DNA of 64,000 nucleotides, from the NCBI RefSeq assembly GCF_014643175.1, contig NZ_BMJH01000001.1, positions 868,001 to 932,000 on the forward strand. The letters are read 5' to 3'. The stretch is from Hoyosella rhizosphaerae (GTDB lineage: Bacteria; Actinomycetota; Actinomycetes; Mycobacteriales; Mycobacteriaceae). Below, piece after piece: positions 38,575 to 47,371 of this stretch; position 1 is the stretch's first letter; each line of letters starts with the position of its first letter. Below the pieces are notes generated by a model, which saw only the letters and a list, made by a program, of their open reading frames with translations, had not been told where the DNA came from and made no database searches. Made by a program: the position numbers and the translations under genes.

Positions 38575-38661
38575 GGTTAGAACGGTACCGCGATGGGAGG
38601 CTTTGTGTGGGGCAGTGTGCTGCCAATCGCAATTCTGTGCAATTCGTGTCGCATGAGCTGA

Positions 38662-39027
38662 TCAACCGTGAGTAAGGACCCGGCGGTCGCGGCCGGATGT
38701 CAGCCAGTTGAGAAACGACCAAACGGGCGCTGTGCGCTCCTGGTGAATTGTGTTTTCCGCGTCAGCTACTGCGTCTCGCACCGCAGCGGCGACGCTGCGC
38801 TCGTCCGAAACATCAATGTCGGCAACCGACGTGTCCACCACGCACTCGACGTCAGAGGTGTCAGGTACCGTTGTTTCGAAGTCGGCCCGGTACACCTCGA
38901 CATGGAGCGTTCGGTGACGCACTTGAAAGCTGAACGTACGGCCGTCGGGTGATTGCCCGAAACCGTGCGCATAGGGATCTAGGGAAAGGTCGTCAATGAC
39001 AAAGACGGAAGTGTTGTCCGCTGTCAT
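38662..39027 (-). CDS. Conserved hypothetical protein (Rv2137c-like by position)
   Basis: A 121-residue soluble protein starting MTADNTSVFVIDD; GGAGGT lies seven bases before the ATG, which rules against the much longer open frame. It is strongly acidic in the middle (DTSDVECVVDTSVADIDVSDE) and has an aromatic C-terminus (VWSFLNWLTSG). No domain is recognised. Its place between uppP and lppL matches Rv2137c of M. tuberculosis, but that is a positional argument. Confidence 0.65.
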   Translation of the reverse strand: MTADNTSVFVIDDLSLDPYAHGFGQSPDGRTFSFQVRHRTLHVEVYRADFETTVPDTSDVECVVDTSVADIDVSDERSVAAAVRDAVADAENTIHQERTAPVWSFLNWLTSGRDRRVLTHG

Positions 39028-39352
39028 GCCACTACCTCCATGCTGATGAGTAACTTCGTTGTTCCTCGTGGCGCGGTTGTTCCTCAAGAATCCGTTGATC
39101 CTCGCGACGCGCCTTGCTCGATCGACGCAGCATGTCGGTTTGCCATGCTTAGCGCCCGTAACTCGGTTCGTCCGCAGCGGAAAACCTGGAGCGACGACCG
39201 TTGTCGCGAAGGTTACTGCTGCGGAACTTACGGTACCGTATTCAACTTTCTGTCGTCGCTGTTTCCGCAGTCCCAGATACCTTTCTGCAATCAAAACGCG
39301 ATGCACGCGCGTCGACGCACACACAGAAATATGATTGAAAGCGAGAGTTCTT
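39028..39352. other. 325-base divergent intergenic region with tandem repeats
   Basis: No supported gene. It holds three 18-base tandem units near the left end (39058-39103) and should carry the promoters of the Rv2137c-like gene and the lipoprotein gene. A + strand frame reads through it, but it would give a cysteine- and arginine-rich product with no ribosome site. Confidence 0.5.
39058..39103 (+). repeat. Three 18-base spaced repeats GTTGTTCCTC
   Basis: GTTGTTCCTC at 39058 and 39076, and GTTGATCCTC at 39094, with an exact 18-base period (just under two helical turns). They start 31 bases upstream of the Rv2137c-like ATG. An iteron-like regulator site or a slippage product. Confidence 0.5.
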
Positions 39353-40393
39353 GTGCGGCATAAACTACCAGCGTTGGCCCTCGGTTTCGCCGTCGCGCTC
39401 ACTGGTTGTTCCTCGAACGACGGCCCACCAAATGTGCAAACCGTTCCAGCAGCAACTGCCGAACAATCCCCGGCTCTTTCCACACAACCAGATGGCGTTG
39501 TTGTGCCACTCGACGACAACATCATTGCTACTCACTTCGACGCGACGACCGAATCAGTGGTGCTCCTCACCGACACGAGCGAACTCCTGATCGGACGCAA
39601 TCTTGCCTCAGCATCGCCTACGGAGGCGCTAAATTTCGACAGGGTTGCTCTCCACCATGCCCCAGCTTCCTTGGCGCTCGACAACCGTGGAAACGCCTAC
39701 GTCGCCGCAGGAAACGAAGTGATCAAGGTCGACCTCAGTACGTCTGAGACAACCCCCGCACTTCGCGCCGACACAGACGTCAACCTGACGAGCATTGCCT
39801 TGACCGACGACTCGACCGCAATCGTCGGCACCGAGAACGGGCACATCTACTCGTCGCCGCTACCCACGTCGCGAGAACCCGTCAGCATCAACGAACCCGA
39901 CATTAGAGGACTTGTCGGCACAGACGTACTAGTGGCGACAGGCGGTGCCCTCGCCGCACTCGACCGACAACAGTCCATGATCGTTGAAGTGTTCCCCGAC
40001 CGGAACAGCACTGGCTTTTCTCTCCGCGCAGGCAATGGCGCTAGCACAATGATCGCCGACGAACAGGGCCGAATCCTGGTCGCCAACACTCGCGACGGAG
40101 AACTCCTCGTCTACAGCCTTGACCGGCTGATACTGCGTCAACGCTATCCAGTGGCAGATTCGCCCTATGGCATTGCATACGATGCTCACAATGACCTTGC
40201 CTGGGTAACACAAACCGGACGCAATGAAGTAGCGGCGTACTCGTTAGCGACCGGAATTCCCGAAGAAGTAGTTCGGTACTCGACTGTTGAGCAACCCAAC
40301 TCTGTCACGATCGATACAGTCAACAAATACGCCTACATATCATCAGCAATTGGTGGCGGTGTGCAGCGCATCCCGCTGGATACGGCACGTTAG
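39353..40393 (+). CDS. lppL: Lipoprotein with a beta-propeller-like body
   Basis: A 346-residue exported lipoprotein. The signal peptide [14 protein letters not shown] ends in the lipobox LTGC, so the mature protein is lipid-anchored outside the membrane. The body has repeated NHL/YVTN-like blades: [55 protein letters not shown] and [18 protein letters not shown] binding or scaffold role is likely; the ligand is unknown. Position next to pyrD matches Rv2138. The GTG at 39353 puts the signal peptide in its usual place; a TTG six codons up is the alternative. Confidence 0.82.
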   Translation: MRHKLPALALGFAVALTGCSSNDGPPNVQTVPAATAEQSPALSTQPDGVVVPLDDNIIATHFDATTESVVLLTDTSELLIGRNLASASPTEALNFDRVALHHAPASLALDNRGNAYVAAGNEVIKVDLSTSETTPALRADTDVNLTSIALTDDSTAIVGTENGHIYSSPLPTSREPVSINEPDIRGLVGTDVLVATGGALAALDRQQSMIVEVFPDRNSTGFSLRAGNGASTMIADEQGRILVANTRDGELLVYSLDRLILRQRYPVADSPYGIAYDAHNDLAWVTQTGRNEVAAYSLATGIPEEVVRYSTVEQPNSVTIDTVNKYAYISSAIGGGVQRIPLDTAR

Positions 40394-40433
40394 AAAGCTA
40401 GATCAGGGATACATGCAAGATCAGGGAGCGATT

Positions 40434-41510
40434 GTGTACCGAGTACTACTGAGGCTGATGTTCCTCCTGCCACCGGAGGTGATTCACCGATTCGCTTTTG
40501 GTGTGATGAAGATGGTCGGGATCCTCCCACCATCGAGTTGGCTGTCCCGCCGAGTGTTGGCGACCGACGACCCCGCCATTCGCAGCACCGTGTTCGGCGT
40601 CGAGTTCCCCGCACCTTTAGGACTCGCGGCAGGTTTCGACAAGAACGCAGCAGCAGTAAATTCGTGGGAACCGCTGGGGTTCGGTTACGCCGAAATCGGA
40701 ACCGTGACAGCGCACCCCCAACCCGGCAACCCGGCTCCCCGACTGTTCCGATTGCCAGCTGACCATGCGCTCATCAACCGGATGGGTTTCAACAACCACG
40801 GCGCTGGGTTCGCCGCGAACAACCTACGGAAACGCCGCACGTCCATCCCTATCGGCGCAAATATTGGCAAAACAAAGCTAGTTCCCACAGAAGACGCTAT
40901 CGAGGACTACCTCGCGAGCGCCCGCCTCCTTGGACCACTGTCAGACTTCATCGTCGTCAACGTCAGTTCACCAAACACCCCTGGCCTGCGAGACCTGCAA
41001 GCCGTGGAATCATTGCGACCGCTTCTCACAGCAATTCGCAAGTCCGTCGCAGTGCCGGTTCTGGTCAAAATTGCGCCAGATCTATCCGACGACGACATAG
41101 ATGCCGTGGCAGACCTTGCCGTTGAACTCAACCTCGCCGGCATCGTTGCCACAAACACCACAATCGGCCGCGCCGGTCTCAACACGCCCCAACACGACGT
41201 TGAAGCGATGGGACCCGGTGGTCTATCGGGCGCCCCCGTAGCCGACCGATCACTCGAAGTGTTGCGCCGCCTGTACCGCCGCACAAACGGCACCATTCCA
41301 CTCGTATCGGCTGGCGGCATAGAAACTGTCGCCCAGGCATGGGAACGGATCCTTGCCGGAGCGAGCCTCCTCCAGGGGTACACCGGATACATCTACGGCG
41401 GTCCGCTCTGGCCGCGCCGCATCAATCGAGGAATAGCACGAAAACTGCGCACGCACGGATACGCCTCGCTAGCCGACGCAGTGGGAGCCGAAAACAAAGT
41501 GTTGCCCTAG
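40434..41510 (+). CDS. pyrD: Dihydroorotate dehydrogenase (quinone), class 2
   Basis: Fourth step of pyrimidine synthesis, oxidising dihydroorotate and passing electrons to the quinone pool at the membrane. The 358-residue product has the N-terminal membrane-binding helix pair ([22 protein letters not shown]), the FMN-binding [10 protein letters not shown] near 64, [10 protein letters not shown] near 114, and the catalytic Ser in [14 protein letters not shown] near 178. The GTG at 40434 is chosen because GGGAG lies five bases before it and the protein then matches the M. tuberculosis length. The ATG seven codons upstream is less good. Confidence 0.95.
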   Translation: MYRVLLRLMFLLPPEVIHRFAFGVMKMVGILPPSSWLSRRVLATDDPAIRSTVFGVEFPAPLGLAAGFDKNAAAVNSWEPLGFGYAEIGTVTAHPQPGNPAPRLFRLPADHALINRMGFNNHGAGFAANNLRKRRTSIPIGANIGKTKLVPTEDAIEDYLASARLLGPLSDFIVVNVSSPNTPGLRDLQAVESLRPLLTAIRKSVAVPVLVKIAPDLSDDDIDAVADLAVELNLAGIVATNTTIGRAGLNTPQHDVEAMGPGGLSGAPVADRSLEVLRRLYRRTNGTIPLVSAGGIETVAQAWERILAGASLLQGYTGYIYGGPLWPRRINRGIARKLRTHGYASLADAVGAENKVLP

Positions 41511-41541
41511 AACGAACCTCGAAAGCTGAGGGATGACACAC

Positions 41542-41575
41542 TTGGGGTAGCCGTGACGGACTGTGGCTACCCCAA
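41542..41575. terminator. Bidirectional hairpin between pyrD and the PEBP gene
   Basis: TTGGGGTAGCC (41542-41552) and GGCTACCCCAA (41565-41575) are perfect 11-base arms around a 12-base loop. It sits between two converging genes, so a shared terminator is likely although the flanking T/A runs are short. Confidence 0.7.
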
Positions 41576-41593
41576 AATGTCGTCAATATTCGG

Positions 41594-42124
41594 TCATTCC
41601 TGGCTGTAGGTACCCACAATCACAGCGCGCGCGATGGCGTGAGAAAACAGATTGAACCCAAGAAATCCGGGTGTCGCGGTTTCGGGCAGATCAATTGATT
41701 CCACACCTACGGCATGGACGACGACGTAGTAGTGGTGCGTTCCGTGCCCAGCTGGTGGCGCTGCGCCTAGGTAACCGCGAAACCCAGCGTCATTCGTCAA
41801 TTGAACAGCACCGTCGGGCAAGCCAGGGCTTTCACTCCCGCCAGCACCTGCCGGGAGGTCCGTCACCGATGCCGGAATATTCGCGACCGCCCAATGCCAA
41901 AAACCTGATCCCGTCGGCGCATCGGGGTCCAATACGGACACAGTGAAGCTCTTGGTCTCAGCGGGAAACCCCGACCAACTGAGCTGCGGTGAAATATCTT
42001 GTCCCCCGGCACCGAAAATGCCAGAGACCTGAGGAGTATTCAAACGCTCGCCATCGGTTACATCCTCCGAAGTCACAGTGAATGTCGGGAGGATCGGAAG
42101 CGATGCGTACGGGTTGGGAGCCAT
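41594..42124 (-). CDS. YbhB/YbcL family PEBP-like protein
   Basis: A 176-residue phosphatidylethanolamine-binding-protein-like product (Rv2140c-like). Family features are the [20 protein letters not shown] segment, [19 protein letters not shown] with the conserved ligand-pocket Asp and His, and [29 protein letters not shown] precedes the ATG. The role in bacteria is unclear; small-molecule or lipid binding is known in the fold. Its place after pyrD matches the M. tuberculosis order. Confidence 0.93.
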   Translation of the reverse strand: MAPNPYASLPILPTFTVTSEDVTDGERLNTPQVSGIFGAGGQDISPQLSWSGFPAETKSFTVSVLDPDAPTGSGFWHWAVANIPASVTDLPAGAGGSESPGLPDGAVQLTNDAGFRGYLGAAPPAGHGTHHYYVVVHAVGVESIDLPETATPGFLGFNLFSHAIARAVIVGTYSQE

Positions 42125-42156
42125 GTGGTGTCCTTTCGCGTCGATTGATCTGTGGT

Positions 42157-43551
42157 CTAGCAGTTTCGAAAGAGATGCCCAAGAACGCGGGTACCAAAGC
42201 GGACCGCGTCAACGGGAACACGTTCGTCCACGCCATGGAACAGCGCTGTGAAATCAAGATCTGGTGGTAATTGCAGCGGGGCGAACCCAAAGCAGCGGAT
42301 CCCCAATTTCGCGAAGGCCTTCGCATCGGTCCCACCAGACAACATGTACGGAACAGTCCGACCGTTCGGGTCCTGGGATAGCAACGCTTCATTCATTGCG
42401 TCAACGAGGTCGCCGTCGAACGTGGTTTCGTAAGTATCAAGTTTCGTCACCCACTCACGTGTCACATGTGGACCAAGTAGTTCGTCCACTTCCTTCTCAA
42501 ACGCGGCAAGTCGACCAGGCAACACCCGACAGTCAACCACCGCTTCGGCCGTTTGAGGGATGACGTTTGCCTTGTACCCAGCCCGCAACATCGTTGGATT
42601 CGCCGTGTCCCGCAATGTGGCGCCAATGATTCGGGCGATGTTCCCCAGTTTCGCCAGCGTCCCATCAAGATCTGGAGATGCTGGGTCGAAATTCAGCCCT
42701 GTTTCCTCAGAAACCGCACCCAGGAATTGTTCAACGGACTCGGTCAACACCAATGGAAATTCGTGCCTGCCCAGTCGGGCTACCGCTTCGGCGAGATACG
42801 TGACGGCGTTGTCGTCGTGAAGAAACGAACCGTGCCCCGCTCTAGCCTTCGCGGTGAGCTTCATCCAGGCGATGCCTTTTTCGGCAGTTTCAACAAGGTA
42901 TAGGCGCCGTTCGGTGCCATCTGGTCGCGGAACCGTCAACGAAAAGCCACCGACTTCACCGATTGCCTCAGTGACACCTTCAAAAAGATCCGGCCGATTC
43001 TCAGCGAGCCAATGAGAACCGTACTTCCCGCCCGCTTCCTCATCTGCCACAAACGCGAAAACCAAGTCACGGGGCGGGACAATGCCTTCGCGCTTAAACT
43101 CGCGAGCCAACGCAATGGTCATCCCGACCATGTCCTTCATATCAATCGCGCCGCGACCCCAAATGTAGCCATCCTCCACAGCCCCAGAGAAAGGATGCAC
43201 ACTCCAGTCCGCTGGCTCAGCAGGAACAACGTCAAGATGGCCGTGGATCATCAGAGCACCCCGACTGCGGTCCGCTCCCGGCAGACGCGCAAAAACATTG
43301 CCACGGCCCGGAGCGCCCGACTCTACGTAAGTGGTTTCGTAGCCAACTTCCTCCAACTGAGCCGCAACCCACTCTGCACATTCACGCTCCGGCTTAGTCG
43401 TCGCGAGATCACCCGTGTTACTTGTGTCAAACCTGATAAGTCTGCTCACAATGTCGACAACTTCATTCTCAGCCTGAGACGTTTTTCCCTCCTCGCCGTC
43501 AAAGTTGGTTGGTGCAGGATTCGGTCGGTGCGGAAAGTTGTCAGACGTCAC
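42157..43551 (-). CDS. M20-family metallopeptidase/deacylase
   Basis: A 464-residue zinc enzyme (Rv2141c-like), cytoplasmic. Metal-binding and catalytic residues are in [13 protein letters not shown] (near 99-111), [12 protein letters not shown] (near 132), [13 protein letters not shown] (near 168) and the late [22 protein letters not shown] lid domain of about 110 residues interrupts the catalytic domain. It is often annotated dapE2 or succinyl-diaminopimelate desuccinylase-like, but substrate is unproven. Start is a GTG; the first 25 residues are not family-like and may be an over-extension. Confidence 0.9.
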   Translation of the reverse strand: MTSDNFPHRPNPAPTNFDGEEGKTSQAENEVVDIVSRLIRFDTSNTGDLATTKPERECAEWVAAQLEEVGYETTYVESGAPGRGNVFARLPGADRSRGALMIHGHLDVVPAEPADWSVHPFSGAVEDGYIWGRGAIDMKDMVGMTIALAREFKREGIVPPRDLVFAFVADEEAGGKYGSHWLAENRPDLFEGVTEAIGEVGGFSLTVPRPDGTERRLYLVETAEKGIAWMKLTAKARAGHGSFLHDDNAVTYLAEAVARLGRHEFPLVLTESVEQFLGAVSEETGLNFDPASPDLDGTLAKLGNIARIIGATLRDTANPTMLRAGYKANVIPQTAEAVVDCRVLPGRLAAFEKEVDELLGPHVTREWVTKLDTYETTFDGDLVDAMNEALLSQDPNGRTVPYMLSGGTDAKAFAKLGIRCFGFAPLQLPPDLDFTALFHGVDERVPVDAVRFGTRVLGHLFRNC

Positions 43552-43657
43552 CCCACTTTCCTACCACCGTCTGACGATTTACGTCAGCAAGCAACCCAGG
43601 CGCAACCGTTGTTAACCCATTCGGGAGCGCCGAAACATACCGGGTGAACAGGCGATT

Positions 43658-43686
43658 TTGGGGACGGCCTATTCATGGGCTAACCT
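43658..43686 (+). promoter_or_regulatory. Likely promoter of tRNA-Leu
   Basis: TTGGGG, 17 bases, TAACCT, 30 bases before the tRNA start. Spacing is exact for a housekeeping sigma factor, but each box matches its consensus only in part. Confidence 0.4.
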
Positions 43687-43716
43687 ATCTCGGCACGCGC
43701 AAAACAAATGGCGCAT

Positions 43717-43804
43717 GTCCGAGTGGCGGAATGGCAGACGCGCTAGCTTGAGGTGCTAGTGTCCTATATTGGACGTGGGGGTTCAAGTCCCCCCTCGGAC
43801 ACCA
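43717..43804 (+). tRNA. tRNA-Leu (anticodon GAG), CCA encoded
   Basis: Acceptor stem GTCCGAG pairs with CTCGGAC; the discriminator is A (43801) and the CCA end is encoded. The anticodon stem CTAGC/GCTAG encloses TTGAGGT, giving anticodon GAG, so it reads CUC and CUU leucine codons. A long variable arm (TGTCCTATATTGGACG) and the T arm GGGGGTTCAAGTCCCCC are both as in leucine tRNAs. Length is 88 bases with CCA. Confidence 0.97.
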
Positions 43805-43818
43805 CATGAAGATCGTTT

Positions 43819-43852
43819 AAAGCCGAACCCCTTGTGGGGGTTCGGCTTTTTT
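43819..43852 (+). terminator. Intrinsic terminator after tRNA-Leu
   Basis: AAGCCGAACCCC and GGGGTTCGGCTT form a perfect 12-base stem with a five-base loop, followed by a T run. It starts about 15 bases after the tRNA 3' end. Confidence 0.9.
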
Positions 43853-43886
43853 GTGTTCACAGGTTGGCCAGGCTAGTTGGGGCTCA

Positions 43887-43933
43887 ATGAAGCCGACATT
43901 TCACCACATAAACGGTCGAAATGTCGGCTTCAT
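43887..43933. repeat. Perfect 16-base inverted repeat downstream of tRNA-Leu
   Basis: ATGAAGCCGACATTTC (43887-43902) and GAAATGTCGGCTTCAT (43918-43933) are perfect 16-base arms around a 15-base loop. It lies between the tRNA terminator and the end of the HPF-like gene on the other strand. Without a T run it is not a standard terminator, though it may end the HPF-like transcript. Confidence 0.7.
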
Positions 43934-43960
43934 CGGCGAAACATTCACCGACTAACATGC

Positions 43961-44284
43961 TTAGCGCTTGCGTGCGGACTCAGCTTTTGTCACTTCGCGG
44001 TTGATTTGGTTCCATAGGTCGTCACGTACCTCGACAAGCGCCGTGTCGATTTCCTGCTCGGTCGAGGTGGCCACAAAACGCGGCATTTTCGCGATCCAGC
44101 ACTCGAGTATCGTGCGTTGTGATGGGGTATCGCGTTCTTTCACAGACAGTTCAAGCTCGACCTGGTCGGGCGACCAACGCGCAAGCCTGGAATTGAGCCG
44201 ACCGAAGAGGATGTCTTTGATCTTGTCGGCCTCGTCGGGGCTGAATTGGGCGATGATGCGTAGTCTGTCGCTGAAGTCGCTCAC
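43961..44284 (-). CDS. HPF/RaiA-like ribosome-associated protein
   Basis: A 107-residue protein starting VSDFSDRLRIIAQFS; the GTG has AAAGGAC upstream. The pattern VELELSVKERDTPSQRTILECWI and FVATSTEQEIDTALVEVRDDLWNQIN fits the beta-alpha-beta fold of ribosome hibernation factors, in a short actinobacterial form. It may bind ribosomes or act as a silent relative. The last ten residues are basic (TKAESARKR). It is divergent from the SDR gene. Confidence 0.7.
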   Translation of the reverse strand: MSDFSDRLRIIAQFSPDEADKIKDILFGRLNSRLARWSPDQVELELSVKERDTPSQRTILECWIAKMPRFVATSTEQEIDTALVEVRDDLWNQINREVTKAESARKR

Positions 44285-44476
44285 TGGGTAGTCCTTTCGA
44301 CGTGTGCGGGTGACCTTGATGCTACGTTGCCACACCCTCGGAGGCGTTCGAGTGGATCAACCCGTACGTTGACCGTTATTATCGTCGCAGTTCGGCTGAT
44401 CATTCTGCGATTGCGGCAAACGTGGCACTGAACGGCCAACAACATTGACTCAAGAAACGGCTGGAACGCGCACCCT

Positions 44477-45910
44477 ATGATCGACCCTGATGAGCTAGCG
44501 ACATGTTTGCGTGTTTTGGAGCAAGCCGGTGAGCTTGACAGTGACCACCCCGACGCCGTGACGGTGCAGCGCGCCGTTGGTGGTTTGTTTAAAGCGTTGA
44601 AGCGCCGACGTAGGGTCGAAGCACGAACGGCTAAGTCGTCCCACGACAACGCCATCATTGAATCCACAGCGACAGGGTCTCCGCAACGAATTGATGATGA
44701 GACTCAGGGACTGAAGCTGACGTCGTCGGTGAAAGGCGCGTCTGCGGGTACGTTGCTCAAACCTCAAGGCTGCTACATCTGCAAAACTGAGTACACGCGA
44801 GTGGACGCTTTCTACCATCAGCTCTGCCCCACTTGTTCTACCTCGAGTCATGCGAAGCGTGATGCGCGCACCGATCTCACTGGGCGTAGAGCACTGCTGA
44901 CTGGTGGTCGCGCCAAAATTGGGATGTACATTGCGCTGCGTCTGCTTCGCGACGGTGCCCACACCACCATCACTACGAGGTTCCCTCGGGATGCTGTGCG
45001 CCGGTTCGCTGCGATGGATGACAGCGCTGATTGGATGCATCGTCTCCGCGTTGTCGGTATCGACCTGCGCGACCCCGCACAGGTGATGTCCCTCGCTGAT
45101 CTGATGATCAACGATGGTCGACTCGATATTCTCATCAATAATGCGGCGCAAACTGTACGACGCTCCCCCGGCGCATACAGCGCGCTTGCCGATGCGGAGT
45201 CCGAGTCACTTCCGGGCGGCCACGAGGCTGAGATGATCAGCTTCGGCAAACCGAGTCAACTGCATCCCGCTGCGCTGACTGGGAGCCTCGACACAACCAG
45301 TCTTGATGCTGCCCGTCTCAATGCAGCGAGTGTGACATCGCTAGCGCTCATTGCTGGTTCAGCCACACCAGACCGGATTGCCAACGGCACAGCGATTGAT
45401 GCGGGAGGGCTGTTGCCGGATCTCGCTGAGTCCAACAGTTGGGTCCAGCGGGTCCACGAGGTTGACCCACTGGAGTTGCTTGAGGTTCAACTGTGCAATT
45501 CGGTAGCACCGTTCATACTCGTTTCACGGCTGCGGCCCCTACTCGCGTCGTCACCAGCTAGACGGACATACGTGGTGAATGTTTCCGCAATGGAGGGTCA
45601 GTTTTCCCGCCGGTATAAGGGTCCTGGTCACCCGCATACCAACATGGCGAAGGCTGCGTTGAACATGTTGACTCGCACTAGCGCTGAGGACATGTTCGCC
45701 GATGGGATTCTGATGACTGCGGTGGATACGGGGTGGATCACCGACGAGCGGCCTCACCCAACCAAGATGCGGCTTGCTGAGGCAGGCTTCCACGCACCGC
45801 TCGATCTCGTTGATGGGGCGGCGCGGGTGTATGACCCGATCGTCCAAGGCGAAAACGGGGTGGACCTTTATGGCTGCTTCCTTAAGGACTACGCGCCGTC
45901 ACCCTGGTAA
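44477..45910 (+). CDS. SDR-type oxidoreductase with N-terminal zinc ribbon
   Basis: A 477-residue protein. The first 95 residues are helical and charged. Then Cys99, Cys102, Cys117 and Cys120 (CYIC...CPTC) form a zinc-ribbon-like motif that SDR enzymes normally lack. The SDR domain (about 130-440) has a nucleotide-binding ALLTGGRAKIGMYIA, IDILINNAAQT and NVSAMEG. The usual YxxxK is replaced by HPHTNMAKAALNM, so Thr stands where the catalytic Tyr should be. A 70-residue insertion (about 225-300) separates strand 4 from the Ser. It may bind NAD(P) without standard chemistry, or use another residue; the substrate is unknown. Confidence 0.85.
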   Translation: MIDPDELATCLRVLEQAGELDSDHPDAVTVQRAVGGLFKALKRRRRVEARTAKSSHDNAIIESTATGSPQRIDDETQGLKLTSSVKGASAGTLLKPQGCYICKTEYTRVDAFYHQLCPTCSTSSHAKRDARTDLTGRRALLTGGRAKIGMYIALRLLRDGAHTTITTRFPRDAVRRFAAMDDSADWMHRLRVVGIDLRDPAQVMSLADLMINDGRLDILINNAAQTVRRSPGAYSALADAESESLPGGHEAEMISFGKPSQLHPAALTGSLDTTSLDAARLNAASVTSLALIAGSATPDRIANGTAIDAGGLLPDLAESNSWVQRVHEVDPLELLEVQLCNSVAPFILVSRLRPLLASSPARRTYVVNVSAMEGQFSRRYKGPGHPHTNMAKAALNMLTRTSAEDMFADGILMTAVDTGWITDERPHPTKMRLAEAGFHAPLDLVDGAARVYDPIVQGENGVDLYGCFLKDYAPSPW

Positions 45911-45975
45911 GGATCTGCTCAACGCCGCTACCCTGGATGTACGAGCTAGTGGAACGGGCACAGGGGTGATGCAGG

Positions 45976-46365
45976 ATGGTCTACCGAATCATCGGTGAAA
46001 CCGCCATGCTCACGCACTTCCTTTTCATCGCCTATGTCATGCTCGGTGGTTTTTTGGCCTGGAAATGGCCACGCACCATGATCGTGCATGCGATTTGCGT
46101 TGCGTGGGCTGTTGGTTTGACAGTGGTTAACCTCTTTGGGGTCGGGTGGCACTGTCCATTGACCTATGTGGAGGACTGGGCCCGGCGACAAGCAGGCGAA
46201 GCCGGTCTGCCGGAGTCAGGGTTCATTGACCACTACCTCACCGGGGTGGTCTACCCGCAGGAGTATCTGAACTTGGCCCGCGGGGTGCTGCTCGCGTGCG
46301 TGATTATTTCTTGGATTGGGTTTGTTTACCTTCGGCGACGGGCCAACCTATCCAAAGTCGGTTAG
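45976..46365 (+). CDS. DUF2784 membrane protein
   Basis: A 129-residue inner-membrane protein with four predicted helices (about 7-30, 34-54, 58-66 as a re-entrant turn, 95-118). The family segment HFLFIAYVMLGGFLAW, HCPLTYVEDWARRQAG and GFIDHYLTGVVYP are all present, including the conserved Cys and His. Function unknown. The start at 45976 has a weak ribosome site; an ATG ten codons later is possible. It overlaps the end of the convergent nitroreductase gene by four bases. Confidence 0.88.
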   Translation: MVYRIIGETAMLTHFLFIAYVMLGGFLAWKWPRTMIVHAICVAWAVGLTVVNLFGVGWHCPLTYVEDWARRQAGEAGLPESGFIDHYLTGVVYPQEYLNLARGVLLACVIISWIGFVYLRRRANLSKVG

Positions 46366-47342
46366 GAATACTCAAATACGTCTTCTAGTTTCCTCCGCGG
46401 TGTCGCTGCGAGCTGAGGCCCAGTTGGCTTCCCCACCCGCACGGCAACCTGGGGAACTGCCCGAACGGTTCCGGACTGCGAGGCTGCGCGATGGGTCATG
46501 CTGCGAACATCGTCACCTTCGGTGATGTGCGTCAATGTGCACGAAGCAACGCCTCGGGCTGTGGCTTCGAGGAGCACGGCGGATAAGGCCTGCCCCGCCC
46601 GCAACCACGATTCAACTGAATCATCGTCGGTGCTTATCACCAGAACGTGCGCATGGTCGTCGATAGTCTCGGACGATAGCGTGCCTCGTTCGGTGTGAAA
46701 ATCGCGACCGACGCCCACGCCTTTCGCTGACTTTTCCGACAGTGCGGACGAAGGAATGCCGTCGCTGCGGGTGCGAGCACCCAGCCACCAATGCATTTCG
46801 TGGTGATAGTTCGTGTCATAGCGGTGCGCTGCAGCGGACCTGTTTGACGCCTCCACGATGAGTGGCATCAAATCGGGGCGTACAACAACAAGAGAGCAAC
46901 CATAGTGCCCTGCACGCTGAGCCAGAGCAGCAAAAGTGTCGTCGGCGTCAGCGCCGAGTGAACGATAAGGGCGTCGGTCGGTCCGCCGATTCGCCATGGC
47001 GTCCATCAGAGCGCGAGCGTCAGTGTTGGGGTTGCCGGGTGAAAAATGTAGTTCTGCAAGGCGGTAGCGAGATTCGCCTGGTAGAAGACTGACGGAGACG
47101 TCCCACCCTTCGGCTTCTAGCGCCAGTTGGACATGATGCACCATGGCACCACAGCTAATGATGGATTGTCTGCCGTTAGGGTCTGCTGTTGCCAATGTTC
47201 GACTTCGGTCGAGCAATAGGGTGAGGGTACGACCGTCTGTGGTCCACAACCACGGTTGCGAATTGTGCACAGACGGGGCAGCTCGCGACATATCTACAGC
47301 GTTTCGCTGGGTCGAGATTTCGGGGACTTTGAGGGTGTCCAT
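46362..47342 (-). CDS. Acg-family nitroreductase
   Basis: A 326-residue flavin-binding-fold protein of the Acg (Rv2032) family. Seen are RAAPSVHNSQPWLW (19-32), DPNGRQSIISCGAMVHHV (54-71), a mid lid-type region with MHWWLGARTRSDGIPSSAL (about 185-205) and a C-terminal LRAGQALSAVLLEATARGVASCTL. Acg-type proteins bind FMN but often lack easy reduction because a lid covers the flavin; they may store or sequester it. AAGGAAG precedes the ATG. It is next to a shorter homologue on the same strand, so the pair arose by duplication. No regulator site is recognised in the 29-base gap. Confidence 0.88.
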   Translation of the reverse strand: MDTLKVPEISTQRNAVDMSRAAPSVHNSQPWLWTTDGRTLTLLLDRSRTLATADPNGRQSIISCGAMVHHVQLALEAEGWDVSVSLLPGESRYRLAELHFSPGNPNTDARALMDAMANRRTDRRPYRSLGADADDTFAALAQRAGHYGCSLVVVRPDLMPLIVEASNRSAAAHRYDTNYHHEMHWWLGARTRSDGIPSSALSEKSAKGVGVGRDFHTERGTLSSETIDDHAHVLVISTDDDSVESWLRAGQALSAVLLEATARGVASCTLTHITEGDDVRSMTHRAASQSGTVRAVPQVAVRVGKPTGPQLAATPRRKLEDVFEYS

Positions 47343-47371
47343 GGTGCTTCCTTACCGAGCTATCAGCGTTG

